Shown in pieces: positions 1 to 7,756 of a DNA stretch of 27,939 bases. Source of the DNA: W2P13-069 sp963590525 (GTDB lineage: Bacteria; Actinomycetota; Coriobacteriia; Coriobacteriales; QAMH01); NCBI GenBank assembly GCA_963590525.1, contig CAVAPV010000026.1, positions 1 to 27,939 of the forward strand, read 5' to 3'. The notes under the pieces were generated by a model, which saw only the letters and a program-made list of their open reading frames with translations, ran no database searches and was not told where the DNA came from. A program made the position numbers and the translations under genes. Every line of letters begins with the position of its first letter. Position 1 is the first letter of the stretch.

Positions 1-103
1 CGCAGGGCGCGAGCAGCGAAGCGCGCTGAAGCAGCACCCATCCCCGCTGCTCGAGCTGCAATGCTGACGTCGAGTCTGAGCGCAAGTTTGCCCGCGCGGC
101 TCG
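1..103 (+). repeat. Intergenic repeat, copy A (left edge)
   Basis: These bases match 1300-1402 almost base for base: one mismatch in the first 60 bases, and a few more near the end where copy B reads 'cacagctcg' and this copy 'cgcggctcg'. The match starts at base 1, so the repeat probably continues beyond the window. After 103 the two copies diverge. The stretch lies directly upstream of trmO. An open frame through it (from ATG 61) is a by-product of the repeat and not part of TrmO. Confidence 0.85.
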
Positions 104-186
104 GTCAACCGATGTCTGCCCCACAGCTGCAAGCCTGCCGTCCCGCCAACATCAGCCGCGCAGAACTTCCCCTACAATCTAGAGCC

Positions 187-921
187 ATGAAACCTATCGC
201 CTACATACATACAGATCTGCCGCAAAAGTTTGGCATCCCGCGCAACAGCTTTTTGGCACCTCATCTGCAAGCACACATCGTTTTCGAAGAACCCTACGCA
301 CTCGACGCCGCCGTAGAAGGTCTCGACGGCTTTAGCCACCTATGGTTGCTTTGGCAGTTTGAAAACGGCGCCCCAGGCGGCACGGCGCAAGACGTTGCCG
401 CAGACAGCGCCAATGCAAACGCCAAGCAAGAAACCGTCAACAAGTGGTCTCCCACGGTGCGTCCTCCGCGTCTAGGCGGCGCAAACCGCATGGGCGTCTT
501 TGCCACGCGCAGCCCCTTTAGACCCAACCCCATCGGCCTCACCTGCGTCAAGCTAGATTGCATAGAGCACACACCGCATGGCCCCGTCATCCACGTCCTG
601 GGTGCCGATCTGCGCGACATGACGCCCATCTACGACATCAAGCCCTACATCCCCTTTGCGGATTGCCATCCAGAGGCAACGGGCGGATTTATCGACGAGA
701 CCCCTTGGCAAGAGCTCGACGTACATCTGCCGCAAGACCTTGCCAGCACAGTGCCAGCCGTCAAGCTTGACGGACTCATCGAGGTATTGCGCCAGGACCC
801 TCGCCGCGCTGGAAGCAAGCACGAGCCAAATCGCATCTACCACCTGGCCTATGCAGAAATGGACGTCTCGTTTTGCGTTGACGGCACGCTGTTGAGCGTT
901 GTAGGGATCAGCAAGCTTTAG
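187..921 (+). CDS. trmO: tRNA (N6-threonylcarbamoyladenosine37-N6)-methyltransferase TrmO
   Basis: SAM-dependent enzyme of the TrmO/TsaA/YaeB family, which methylates the N6 of t6A at position 37 of some ANN-decoding tRNAs in the cytoplasm. The 244-residue product shows the family hallmarks: an N-terminal 'IAYIHTDLPQKFGIPRN' strand, the 'VRPPRLGG' loop, the signature 'GVFATRSPFRPNPIGLT', 'YDIKPYIPFAD', and a C-terminal barrel region containing 'QDPRRA'. The frame stays open upstream to ATG 61, but that extension is translated repeat (copy A) with no family similarity, so ATG 187, where the conserved sequence begins, was chosen. No strong Shine-Dalgarno is seen at 187. It appears monocistronic, since 856 bases of repeat-rich, gene-free DNA follow. 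Identification is firm; the exact start is less so. Confidence 0.9.
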   Translation: MKPIAYIHTDLPQKFGIPRNSFLAPHLQAHIVFEEPYALDAAVEGLDGFSHLWLLWQFENGAPGGTAQDVAADSANANAKQETVNKWSPTVRPPRLGGANRMGVFATRSPFRPNPIGLTCVKLDCIEHTPHGPVIHVLGADLRDMTPIYDIKPYIPFADCHPEATGGFIDETPWQELDVHLPQDLASTVPAVKLDGLIEVLRQDPRRAGSKHEPNRIYHLAYAEMDVSFCVDGTLLSVVGISKL

Positions 922-982
922 CAGTAAGCAAGTCACGGCGAGCCACGCAGGCAAACGAGCGAATAGGAGGCAGATCGCACGA

Positions 983-1048
983 AGAGCGCCTGCGGGAGCG
1001 AGGACTCGGAAACGCCAAAGGCGTTTCCTCCGCAGCTGCAGGCGCTCT
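983..1048. repeat. Nested perfect palindrome (cruciform-like)
   Basis: The outer arms 'agagcgcctgc' (983-993) and 'gcaggcgctct' (1038-1048) pair over 11 bases. An inner pair, 'ggaaacgcc' (1008-1016) and 'ggcgtttcc' (1020-1028), encloses a 3-base 'aaa' loop. No T-run follows, so it is not an ordinary Rho-independent terminator. It stands just before repeat copy C and may be part of that repeat unit. Confidence 0.7.
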
Positions 1049-1064
1049 GAACGCGATCGGGTGC

Positions 1065-1172
1065 CGAGTCTGAGCGCAAGTTTGCCCGCGCGGCTCGCGG
1101 CAATGCTCCTTGGCAAATCCTCGCCAATCATTGCAACCTACCGGGAGAGCAGTGCTCTCCCCTACCCGCACC
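1065..1172 (+). repeat. Intergenic repeat, copy C (108 bp)
   Basis: Aligns without gaps over 108 bases to 1370-1477 (copy B). It begins with 'cgagtctgagcgcaagtttg' and ends with 'cctacccgcacc'. The best preserved part is a hairpin at 1143-1161: an 8-bp stem gggagagc/gctctccc with loop 'agt'. In copy B the stem is identical and the loop is 'aac', so the hairpin is kept while its loop varies. Confidence 0.8.
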
Positions 1173-1299
1173 TGCGGATCCCTCTGTGACTTGCTACGGC
1201 AAAAGCCATGCGAGTGAACGAGCGGCGGGGGTGGGTGCTGCGCAACGCCTCGCGCAACCGTTGCTTGTATAGTTGTGCTTAAGCGAGCGCACGAGCGCC

Positions 1300-1477
1300 C
1301 GCAGGGCGCGAGCAGCGAAGCGCGCTGGAGCAGCACCCATCCCCGCTGCTCGAGCTGCAATGCTGACGTCGAGTCTGAGCGCAAGTTTGCCCGCACAGCT
1401 CGCGCCAATGCACCTTGGCAATTCCTTGCAAGACCCTGCAACCTACCGGGAGAGCAACGCTCTCCCCTACCCGCACC
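1300..1477 (+). repeat. Intergenic repeat, copy B (longest, 178 bp)
   Basis: A composite copy: its left 103 bases match copy A (1-103) and its right 108 bases (1370-1477) match copy C (1065-1172), the two parts overlapping around 'cgagtctgagcgcaagtttg'. It carries the hairpin gggagagc-aac-gctctccc at 1448-1466. It probably represents the nearly full unit of a dispersed, non-coding family. No transposase or terminal inverted repeat is visible. An RNA-level or nucleoid role and a non-autonomous mobile element both remain possible. Confidence 0.75.
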
Positions 1478-1526
1478 AGCGAGTCTACCTGAGCTGTCCC
1501 TGCGTGCCTTCTGCACGTAGCCTCGC

Positions 1527-1582
1527 ACCGCTGGCCGCACAACACCCCCATAGGGTGGGTGTAGCTTCTACCAGCGGTTTTG
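1527..1582 (+). terminator. Terminator-like stem-loop before the transporter
   Basis: The outer stem 'accgctgg' (1527-1534) pairs with 'ccagcggt' (1571-1578), and an inner 'acaccc' pairs with 'gggtgt'. The outer 3' arm runs into 'tttt'. It lies 200 bases upstream of the transporter start and 600 bases after trmO, so it may end readthrough from the left or belong to a leader; its exact role is unclear. Confidence 0.4.
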
Positions 1583-1777
1583 CGCCATCAAACCCCCATC
1601 ACACCCCTACAGGCAAGCAAGGGCGTTTTTGCTCTCCATGTTTTCTCCAAACTGCAGGTCAGCGCTTTAATCTTTGCTCAGAATAAAAATACACCCTCGG
1701 CTGGCGTGTCTGTTTTTCTCACAGCTTGGCAACATCACGGCCATCGGTAAATCCGTTTGTCGAGAGGAGAAAAGGTC

Positions 1778-3328
1778 ATGGCACAAGCTAAGAGCCTCAA
1801 GCCAAAAACCGAGGCTGCCATCACCAAAAAACGCAAGGACAAGCAAAAGGGAGTCAACTGGCTGACGCTCATCATCACGTTGGCCGTCGGCGCACTGCTT
1901 TGGCTTGTTCCCGTCCCGGACGGCCTTGCAAACTACTGCAGCGGCATCAAGGGGTTTGAGGATATCCCCGCAGATGTCATCGCCGCCAACTGCTGGCACC
2001 TGCTCGCGATCTTTGTCGCAACCATCGTGGGCCTGATCCTCAAGCCCATCCCCATGGGCTCGATGTGCATCCTGCAGCTCACCGTCATCATGCTGTCCCA
2101 GCTTCTTGATAACGGCACGAGCAGCGGCTACATCACCAACGCCCTGTCCGGTTTCCACAACACCACCATCTGGCTGATCGTCATCGCGTTCTTTATCAGC
2201 CGCGGCTTTATCAAGACCGGTCTGGGCAGCCGCATCGCCTACGCGTTCATGAGCAAGTTTGGCAAGAAGACCTTGGGCCTCACCTACTCGCTCATCTTCA
2301 CCGACCTGGTGCTGTCCACCGCGATGCCCTCCAACACGGCTCGCGCCGGCGGCGTCATCTTCCCCATCGTGCAGGCGCTCTCTCGCGTCTTTGGCTCCAA
2401 GCCCGACGACGGCACCGAGCGCAAGATCGGCTCTTACCTGCACATCACGACCTTCCAGGCCGATATGATCACGTCCGGCATGTTCCTCACCGCAATGGCC
2501 GGCAACCCGCTCTCTGTCACCTTGGCTGCATCCCTGTGCGGCATCGACATCGACTGGCTGGGCTGGGCCGTTGCAGCCTTCATCCCCAGCATCGTCTGCC
2601 TGATCATCATCCCGATCATCATCTACGTCATCTACCCGCCCCAGGTCAAAGAGACGCCCGAGGCAACCAGCCTCGCCAAGGAGAAGCTCGCCGAGATGGG
2701 CCCCATGTCCATCAAGGAGAAGCTCATGATCATGGTCTTCTTCGTCATCTTGTTCCTGTGGATCATGGGCACCACCCTTGGCATCAACGCCACCGTCACC
2801 GCCTTTGTCGGCCTGAGCCTGCTGCTGCTCACCAACGTCTTGGATTGGAACGACATCAAAGAAGAGCGCGGCGCTTGGGACACCCTGATCTGGTTTAGCG
2901 TCTTGGTCATGATGGCCACCTACCTCAACACCTTGGGCCTCATCCCCTGGTTTAGCGAGCTTATGGCCGGCGCCGTTGGCGGCCTGCCCTGGATGGCAGC
3001 ACTCATCATCTTGGCTGTCGTGTACTTCCTGTCGCACTACATGTTTGCCAGCGCCACCGCCCACATCTCTGCTATGTACAGCGCGTTTCTGGCCGTCTGC
3101 ATCGCCGCAGGCGCACCTCCCCTGGCATCCGCGATGCTGCTGGGCATCTTCTCCAACGCCATGGGCTGCCTGACCCACTACGGCGCAGGCCCCGCACCGG
3201 TCTTCTTTGGCGCCGATTACGTCAGCCAAGGCAAATGGTGGGGCATCGGCCTTTTGTGCGGCATCGTCACCATGGTGGTCTTCTTCACCATCGGCTTTGC
3301 CTGGTGGGGCATCATCGGCTACATGTAA
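1778..3328 (+). CDS. DASS-family C4-dicarboxylate/citrate transporter (CitT/TtdT-like)
   Basis: Inner-membrane carrier of 516 residues from the divalent-anion:sodium symporter (SLC13/CitT) family. It has many hydrophobic segments and two hairpin signatures: 'STAMPSNTARAGGVIFPI' around residue 180, carrying the SNT motif, and 'FASATAHISAMYSAFLAV' around residue 425, followed by 'LTHYGAGPAPVFFG'. The SNT-A-R-A-G-G form is typical of the CitT/TtdT/SdcS-like subgroup that exchanges or co-transports citrate, tartrate, succinate or fumarate. Start ATG 1778 has 'agaggag' nine bases upstream; an earlier in-frame codon at 1757 lacks one. The fumarase and fumarate reductase genes follow on the same strand after 265 bases, so uptake of malate/fumarate, or fumarate/succinate exchange, is the likely job. 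The exact substrate cannot be read from sequence. Confidence 0.9.
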   Translation: MAQAKSLKPKTEAAITKKRKDKQKGVNWLTLIITLAVGALLWLVPVPDGLANYCSGIKGFEDIPADVIAANCWHLLAIFVATIVGLILKPIPMGSMCILQLTVIMLSQLLDNGTSSGYITNALSGFHNTTIWLIVIAFFISRGFIKTGLGSRIAYAFMSKFGKKTLGLTYSLIFTDLVLSTAMPSNTARAGGVIFPIVQALSRVFGSKPDDGTERKIGSYLHITTFQADMITSGMFLTAMAGNPLSVTLAASLCGIDIDWLGWAVAAFIPSIVCLIIIPIIIYVIYPPQVKETPEATSLAKEKLAEMGPMSIKEKLMIMVFFVILFLWIMGTTLGINATVTAFVGLSLLLLTNVLDWNDIKEERGAWDTLIWFSVLVMMATYLNTLGLIPWFSELMAGAVGGLPWMAALIILAVVYFLSHYMFASATAHISAMYSAFLAVCIAAGAPPLASAMLLGIFSNAMGCLTHYGAGPAPVFFGADYVSQGKWWGIGLLCGIVTMVVFFTIGFAWWGIIGYM

Positions 3329-3593
3329 GGCGTCTATCGCTCCAACCCGCGCTGCCAAGCACAGCACACCTGCAGCTACAGCGCTGCTCACCTGCACCAC
3401 ACCCGGCGGCAGGGCGGCACTACCTCAAAGCACCCCAATGCCTCCCTGCCGCATCTCTTGGCAGCATTGAGCTGCCGATAAAGACGGCACTACAGCTCGC
3501 CTAAAGCGCCTGAGCATGCCGCCAACCCAACCTAGGTCCTGATTGCCCTTTTGCACGCAAGCAAAGAGGGTCGAGAGAAAAAGGAGAGTTCTC

Positions 3594-4439
3594 ATGAAGG
3601 AAATCAGCGCAAAGACCATCACCCAAGAGATCGCCCGCATGTCCATCGAGGCTGCCTGCGACCTTCCCGCAGACGTCGAGAAGGTCATCATCGAGGCGAC
3701 CGAGAAGGAGACCTCCGAGTTTGGCAAGTACGCCATGGAGAAGGTCTGCAAGAACATCAAGATCGCACGCGACACCAACGTCCCCATGTGCCAAGACACC
3801 GGCATGGTGATCGTCTTTGCCGAGATGGGCCAAGACGTCCACATCGTCGACGGCGACTTCGAAGAGGCCATCAACGCCGGCATCGCCAAGGGTTACATCG
3901 ACGGCTTCCTGCGCAAGTCCACCGTCATCGACCCGGTTCTCAACCGCAAGAACGCCGGCGACAACACGCCCGCCATCATCTACACCTCCATCGTCCCCGG
4001 CGACACCCTCACGCTGACGCTTATGCCCAAGGGCGCCGGCAGCGAGAACATGTCCCAGCTCAAGATGCTCAAGCCCGCGCAGGGTCTTGAGGGCATCAAG
4101 CAGTTCGTAGTCGACGCCGTGGTCAACGCCGGCGGCAACCCCTGCCCTCCCACCGTCGTGGGCGTGGGCATCGGCGGCAACGCCGACAAGGCGATGCAGC
4201 TGTCCAAGCAGGCGCTGCGCCGCGAGGTGGGCGCACCCAACCCCAACCCCGAGTATGCTAAGCTTGAGCGTGAGCTTCTCGAGCAGATCAACAAAAGCGG
4301 CGTCGGCCCCCAGGGCTTTGGCGGCCTGACCACCGCTTTGGCCGTGCACATCGAGACCTACCCGACCCACATCGCCACGATGCCCGTCGGCGTCACCCTC
4401 AACTGCCACGCCGCACGCCACAAGCACGTCGTCTTGTAG
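3594..4439 (+). CDS. Fumarate hydratase class I, alpha subunit (two-subunit type)
   Basis: The 281-residue catalytic half of an oxygen-sensitive [4Fe-4S] hydro-lyase interconverting malate and fumarate. Three cysteines stand where the family holds its cluster: C66 in 'VPMCQDTG', C184 in 'GGNPCPPTVVGVGIGG' and C271 in 'LNCHAARHK'. ATG 3594 is preceded by 'aaggag' at 3581-3586. The beta subunit follows after 60 bases. The 265-base gap before this gene has no gene and no clear terminator, so it may share the transporter's transcript or have its own promoter. L(+)-tartrate dehydratase (TtdA) is closely related; fumarase is preferred because the fumarate reductase genes follow directly. Confidence 0.92.
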   Translation: MKEISAKTITQEIARMSIEAACDLPADVEKVIIEATEKETSEFGKYAMEKVCKNIKIARDTNVPMCQDTGMVIVFAEMGQDVHIVDGDFEEAINAGIAKGYIDGFLRKSTVIDPVLNRKNAGDNTPAIIYTSIVPGDTLTLTLMPKGAGSENMSQLKMLKPAQGLEGIKQFVVDAVVNAGGNPCPPTVVGVGIGGNADKAMQLSKQALRREVGAPNPNPEYAKLERELLEQINKSGVGPQGFGGLTTALAVHIETYPTHIATMPVGVTLNCHAARHKHVVL

Positions 4440-4499
4440 TCGCGCAGCACTAACCGGCATATCGAGTAGACACAAAACGAGAGTTTGAGAGGTTTCATC

Positions 4500-5063
4500 A
4501 TGGCTCAGATCAAAAACATCACCACCCCGCTCACCGACGAAGTCATCGCAGATCTGCACGTGGGCGATATGTGCAACATCACCGGCGTCATCTACACCGG
4601 CCGCGACGCTGCCCACAAGATCATGACAGAGAAGCTCGACGCGGGCGAGGAGCTGCCCGTCAACTTCACCGACCAGGTCATCTACTACGCCGGCCCCACC
4701 CCCGCAAAGCCCGGCCACTGCATCGGCTCCTGCGGCCCCACCACCTCCGGCCGTATGGACGCCTACACTCCTCAGATGATCGAGGAAGCCGGCCTCAAGG
4801 GCATGGTGGGCAAGGGTCCGCGCTCTAAAGAGGTTGTGGATTCCATGGTCGCCAACAACGTGGTTTACTTTGCCTCTATCGGCGGCGCCGCCGCCGTCAT
4901 CGCTGCATCTGTCAAGGAGTGCGAGGTCGTTGCCTACGACGACCTGGGCCCCGAGGCAGTGCGCCGCCTGGTTGTCGAGGACTACCCCTGCGTGGTCGCC
5001 ATCGACGCCCAAGGCAACAACATCTACGAGATCGGCCCCAAACAGTTTCGCGTCGAGGACTAG
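4500..5063 (+). CDS. Fumarate hydratase class I, beta subunit
   Basis: The 187-residue partner of the preceding alpha subunit, corresponding to the C-terminal domain of one-chain class I fumarases. Recognisable segments are 'GDMCNITGVIYTGRDAAH', 'YYAGPTPAKPGHCIGSCGPT', 'TSGRMDAYTP', the 'GKGPRS' substrate loop and 'GGAAAVIAASVKE'. ATG 4500 has 'gagagg' at 4487-4492; a TTG at 4485 is in frame but would overlap that site. The stop codon TAG overlaps the ribosome-binding site 'aggag' of the next gene, indicating tight co-expression with the flavoprotein. As for the alpha subunit, a tartrate dehydratase cannot be fully excluded. Confidence 0.92.
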   Translation: MAQIKNITTPLTDEVIADLHVGDMCNITGVIYTGRDAAHKIMTEKLDAGEELPVNFTDQVIYYAGPTPAKPGHCIGSCGPTTSGRMDAYTPQMIEEAGLKGMVGKGPRSKEVVDSMVANNVVYFASIGGAAAVIAASVKECEVVAYDDLGPEAVRRLVVEDYPCVVAIDAQGNNIYEIGPKQFRVED

Positions 5064-5072
5064 GAGCTTTTG

Positions 5073-6791
5073 ATGAAGAGCTACAAATACGACATCGTCG
5101 TGGTTGGCGCCGGTGGCGCCGGCATGGAGGCAGCGCTCAACGCCTCTGCCGACGGCACCCAAAGCGTCGCCGTCATCACCAAGGTGTTTCCCACCCGCTC
5201 CCACACCGGTGCAGCCCAAGGCGGCATGAACGCCGCGCTGGGCTACCGCGATGAGACCGATACAGTCGAAAGCCACGTCTTCGACACCATCAAGGGTTCC
5301 GACTACCTGGCCGACCAAGACGCCGTTGAGTTCTTCTGCGGCGGCATGCCGGACTTGGTGCGCGAGCTCGAGGGCATGGGCGTCCCCTACTCCCGCGACG
5401 ATCAAGGCCGCATCGCCCAGCGCCCCTTTGGCGGCGCAAGCCATCCGCGCTGCTGCTATGCACAAGACAAGACCGGCCATATGGTCTTGCATGCGCTCTA
5501 CGAGAACTGCCTCAAAAACGGCGTCGAGTTCTTGGACGAGTTCAACCTGCTTGACGTCGCCGTCAACAAAAACGGCGTCGAGGGCTTGATCGCCATCGAC
5601 CTGCGCGCCGGCGAGATCGCAGCCTTCGAGGCCAAGTGTGTCGTCTTGTGCACCGGCGGCTTTGGTCGCGTCTACTGGACGCGCACCACTAACGCCACCA
5701 ACATGACCGGCGACGGCGTGGCGGCCGCCATGCGCGCTGGCGTGCCCATCAAAGACCCCGAGATGGTCCAGTTCCACCCCACGGGACTTGCCGGCACCGG
5801 CACGCTTTTAAGCGAGGCCTGCCGCGGCGAGGGCGGCTACCTCATCAACAACAAGGGCGAGCGCTTCATGGAGCGCTACGCACCCGAGAAGATGGAGCTC
5901 GGTCCACGCGACTTGGTCGCCCGCTCCATCGAGACAGAGATCAAAGAGGGCCGCGGCTTTGGCGAGGGCATGAAGAGCTACGTCTTGCTGGACATGCGCC
6001 ATCTGGGTGCCGATAAGATCATGGACCGCCTGCCGCAGGTGCGCGACCTCGCCATGAAGTTCGAGGGCGTGGACATGATCACCGACCCCGTGCCCATCCG
6101 CCCCTCCAACCACTACTCCATGGGCGGCATCGACGTCATCGACTACAAGACCTGCGCGACAAAGGTCGCCGGCCTGTTTGCCGCAGGCGAGTGCTCCAAC
6201 ATCTCTGTCCACGGCGCCAACCGCCTGGGCGGAAACTCCGTGAGCGAGGTCTGCTTCTTTGGCAAGTACGCCGGCATCGGCGCTTTGGCCGAGGCCAAAA
6301 AGCGTGATTTTGGCGTGACGTCTCACCTCAAGTACCTGGCTGCAAGCTGGGAGTCCCGCTTTGACAACGTGCGCAAGAAGGACACCGGCACCCACATCTA
6401 CGAGATCCGCGACAAGATGGCAGAGGCCATGTGGAACGGCGTGGGCATCTTCCGCGAGGGCCCCGCGATCGAGGAGGCCATGAGGATCGTCGACGAGTGC
6501 ATCGAAGAGTACAAAGACGCCCGCATCGACGACGACAACAAGGTCTACAACAACGCCTTCATGAACTACGTCGAGCTGGGCAACGTGCTCACCATCGCCC
6601 GCGCCGTGTGCATGGGCGCCCTGGCCCGCAAAGAGAGCCGCGGCTCGCACTCCCGCGCCGACTACCCCACCCGCGACGACGCCAACTTCATGAAGCACAG
6701 CCTGGTCACCTTGAACAGCGACGATAGCTTCTCGCTCGACTGGCGCGATGTTGCCGTCACCAGCTACCAGCCGCAAGAGAGGAAGTACTAA
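5073..6791 (+). CDS. frdA: Fumarate reductase / succinate dehydrogenase flavoprotein subunit
   Basis: The 572-residue catalytic subunit interconverting fumarate and succinate on FAD. The N-terminal 'IVVVGAGGAGMEAAL' is the FAD Rossmann motif. H44 in 'TRSHTGAAQGG' is the histidine that carries covalent FAD in the family. 'HPTGLAGTGTLLSEACRGEGG' and 'GERFMERYAP' form the active site, and 'NRLGGNSVSEVCFFGKYAG' is the second FAD region. The protein starts 'MKSYKYDIVVVG' with no Tat signal, so unlike the periplasmic Mfr/Sdh enzymes of Campylobacter and Wolinella it is predicted to be cytoplasmic. ATG 5073 has 'aggag' overlapping the previous stop; a TTG at 5070 is less likely. Its stop overlaps the start of frdB by one base. 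With fumarase upstream, fumarate reduction is the expected direction. Confidence 0.95.
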   Translation: MKSYKYDIVVVGAGGAGMEAALNASADGTQSVAVITKVFPTRSHTGAAQGGMNAALGYRDETDTVESHVFDTIKGSDYLADQDAVEFFCGGMPDLVRELEGMGVPYSRDDQGRIAQRPFGGASHPRCCYAQDKTGHMVLHALYENCLKNGVEFLDEFNLLDVAVNKNGVEGLIAIDLRAGEIAAFEAKCVVLCTGGFGRVYWTRTTNATNMTGDGVAAAMRAGVPIKDPEMVQFHPTGLAGTGTLLSEACRGEGGYLINNKGERFMERYAPEKMELGPRDLVARSIETEIKEGRGFGEGMKSYVLLDMRHLGADKIMDRLPQVRDLAMKFEGVDMITDPVPIRPSNHYSMGGIDVIDYKTCATKVAGLFAAGECSNISVHGANRLGGNSVSEVCFFGKYAGIGALAEAKKRDFGVTSHLKYLAASWESRFDNVRKKDTGTHIYEIRDKMAEAMWNGVGIFREGPAIEEAMRIVDECIEEYKDARIDDDNKVYNNAFMNYVELGNVLTIARAVCMGALARKESRGSHSRADYPTRDDANFMKHSLVTLNSDDSFSLDWRDVAVTSYQPQERKY

Positions 6792-7753
6792 TGGAGACCA
6801 TAACCTTCAACGTCAAGCGCTTTGACGGCCACGACAGCTGGCAGCAGGAGTACAAGTTCGAGCGCGAGACCAACACCTTGCTGGGTTGCCTCAACAAGAT
6901 CCGCGAAGAGCAAGACGACTCGCTTTGCTTTACCCAGGCCTGCCGCCACTCCATCTGCGGCAGCTGCGCGGTGACCGTCAACGGCAGCGCGTTTCTGGCT
7001 TGCGAGACCCAGCTCGACGACCTCATCGACACCTACCAGACCAACTACTTCTACATCGCACCGCTCAACAACTTCCCCGTGGTACGCGACCTCGTCGTCT
7101 CGTTTGACGAGAAGGCCGAGAAGATGAAGAAGGTCCAGCCCTGGATGTGCCAGAAGAAGGAGCGCGCCGCTGCAGGCGACCACACCCAGACCGAGGCCGA
7201 CTACCACAAGATCTCCGTTCCGGCCGACTGCGTCTTGTGCGGTTGCTGCGCCAGCGAGTGCCGCGAGCTGGCCTACGACGACGGCAGCTACCTCGACCCG
7301 TTCATCATGAACAAGGCCTACCGCTTTACCCGCGACAGCCGCGACGAATGCGCAAGCAAGCGCATCGTGGCCTGCCTGGACAACAACCTCTGGAAATGCA
7401 TCCACTGCAACCAGTGCTCCAGCAAGTGCCCCAAGGGCATCCCCGTGTCCCAGGAGATCAGCTTCCTGCGCCGCGCCGCCCTTGCCATGGGCGAGGACAA
7501 GTCCATGGGCGCACGCCACGCCTACGCGTTCCGCGACGATATCGTCAAGACCGGCATGCTCAACGAGGCCATGCTGGCCGTCAAGACCGAGGGTCTGGTG
7601 GGCACCGCCAAAAACCGCGTTCCCTTTGCGATGCGCATGGTGGCAGCAGGCAAGATGAACCCGCTGCATGCTCTGGGCGGCAAGCCCGTCAACGGCATCC
7701 AAGACGTGCGCAAGCTCTACACCATCGCGCAAAACGAGAAAGAGGAGCTGTAA
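6791..7753 (+). CDS. frdB: Fumarate reductase iron-sulfur subunit, type E
   Basis: The 320-residue electron-transfer subunit, about 80 residues longer than ordinary FrdB/SdhB. The N-terminal plant-type [2Fe-2S] site is C51, C56, C59, C71. A ferredoxin module gives C147-C150-C153-C157, then C203-C206-C209-C213 in 'CIHCNQCSSKCP'. In classical enzymes the second position of that last motif is not Cys, leaving a [3Fe-4S] centre; here C206 would permit [4Fe-4S], as reported for Sulfolobus-type (type E) complexes. The C-terminal extension resembles HdrC-like proteins and probably docks the CCG subunit encoded three bases downstream. The start overlaps the frdA stop (TAATG). No membrane-anchor genes (FrdC/D, SdhC/D) occur nearby. 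Confidence 0.95.
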   Translation: METITFNVKRFDGHDSWQQEYKFERETNTLLGCLNKIREEQDDSLCFTQACRHSICGSCAVTVNGSAFLACETQLDDLIDTYQTNYFYIAPLNNFPVVRDLVVSFDEKAEKMKKVQPWMCQKKERAAAGDHTQTEADYHKISVPADCVLCGCCASECRELAYDDGSYLDPFIMNKAYRFTRDSRDECASKRIVACLDNNLWKCIHCNQCSSKCPKGIPVSQEISFLRRAALAMGEDKSMGARHAYAFRDDIVKTGMLNEAMLAVKTEGLVGTAKNRVPFAMRMVAAGKMNPLHALGGKPVNGIQDVRKLYTIAQNEKEEL

Positions 7754-7756
7754 GCC

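Larger units (their letters stand above)
922..1777. other. Gene-free, repeat-rich intergenic region
   Basis: This 856-base gap between trmO and the dicarboxylate transporter holds no convincing gene. It contains a nested palindrome (983-1048), two copies of a hairpin-bearing repeat (1065-1172 and 1300-1477) and a terminator-like hairpin (1527-1582). The last ~100 bases before the transporter become AT-richer ('aataaaaatacac', 1683-1695) and probably hold its promoter, but no clear -35/-10 pair could be assigned. The minus-strand frames that span the repeats give low-complexity Arg/Ala/Cys-rich translations and are not genes. Confidence 0.7.

Noticed and set aside
61..186. N-terminal extension of TrmO starting at ATG 61
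   Set aside because: The extension is translated intergenic repeat; the same peptide start appears in copy B at 1360, where no gene follows.
1..1500. CRISPR array in the repeat region
   Set aside because: Repeats are 100-180 bases, few, unevenly spaced and with no regular spacers or cas genes.
908..1540. Minus-strand frames across the repeat region, with a peptide pattern shared between copies
   Set aside because: The shared peptide pieces ('RVGES-ALPVGC', 'GQTCAQTR') follow from DNA-level repeat similarity; the copies lie in different frames and have no start signals.
1667..5777. Long minus-strand open frames (577 and 758 codons) opposite the transporter, fumarase and flavoprotein genes
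   Set aside because: They are mirror frames of well-recognised genes in G/C-biased codons; their translations are Asp/Gly/His/Ala-rich with no family pattern.
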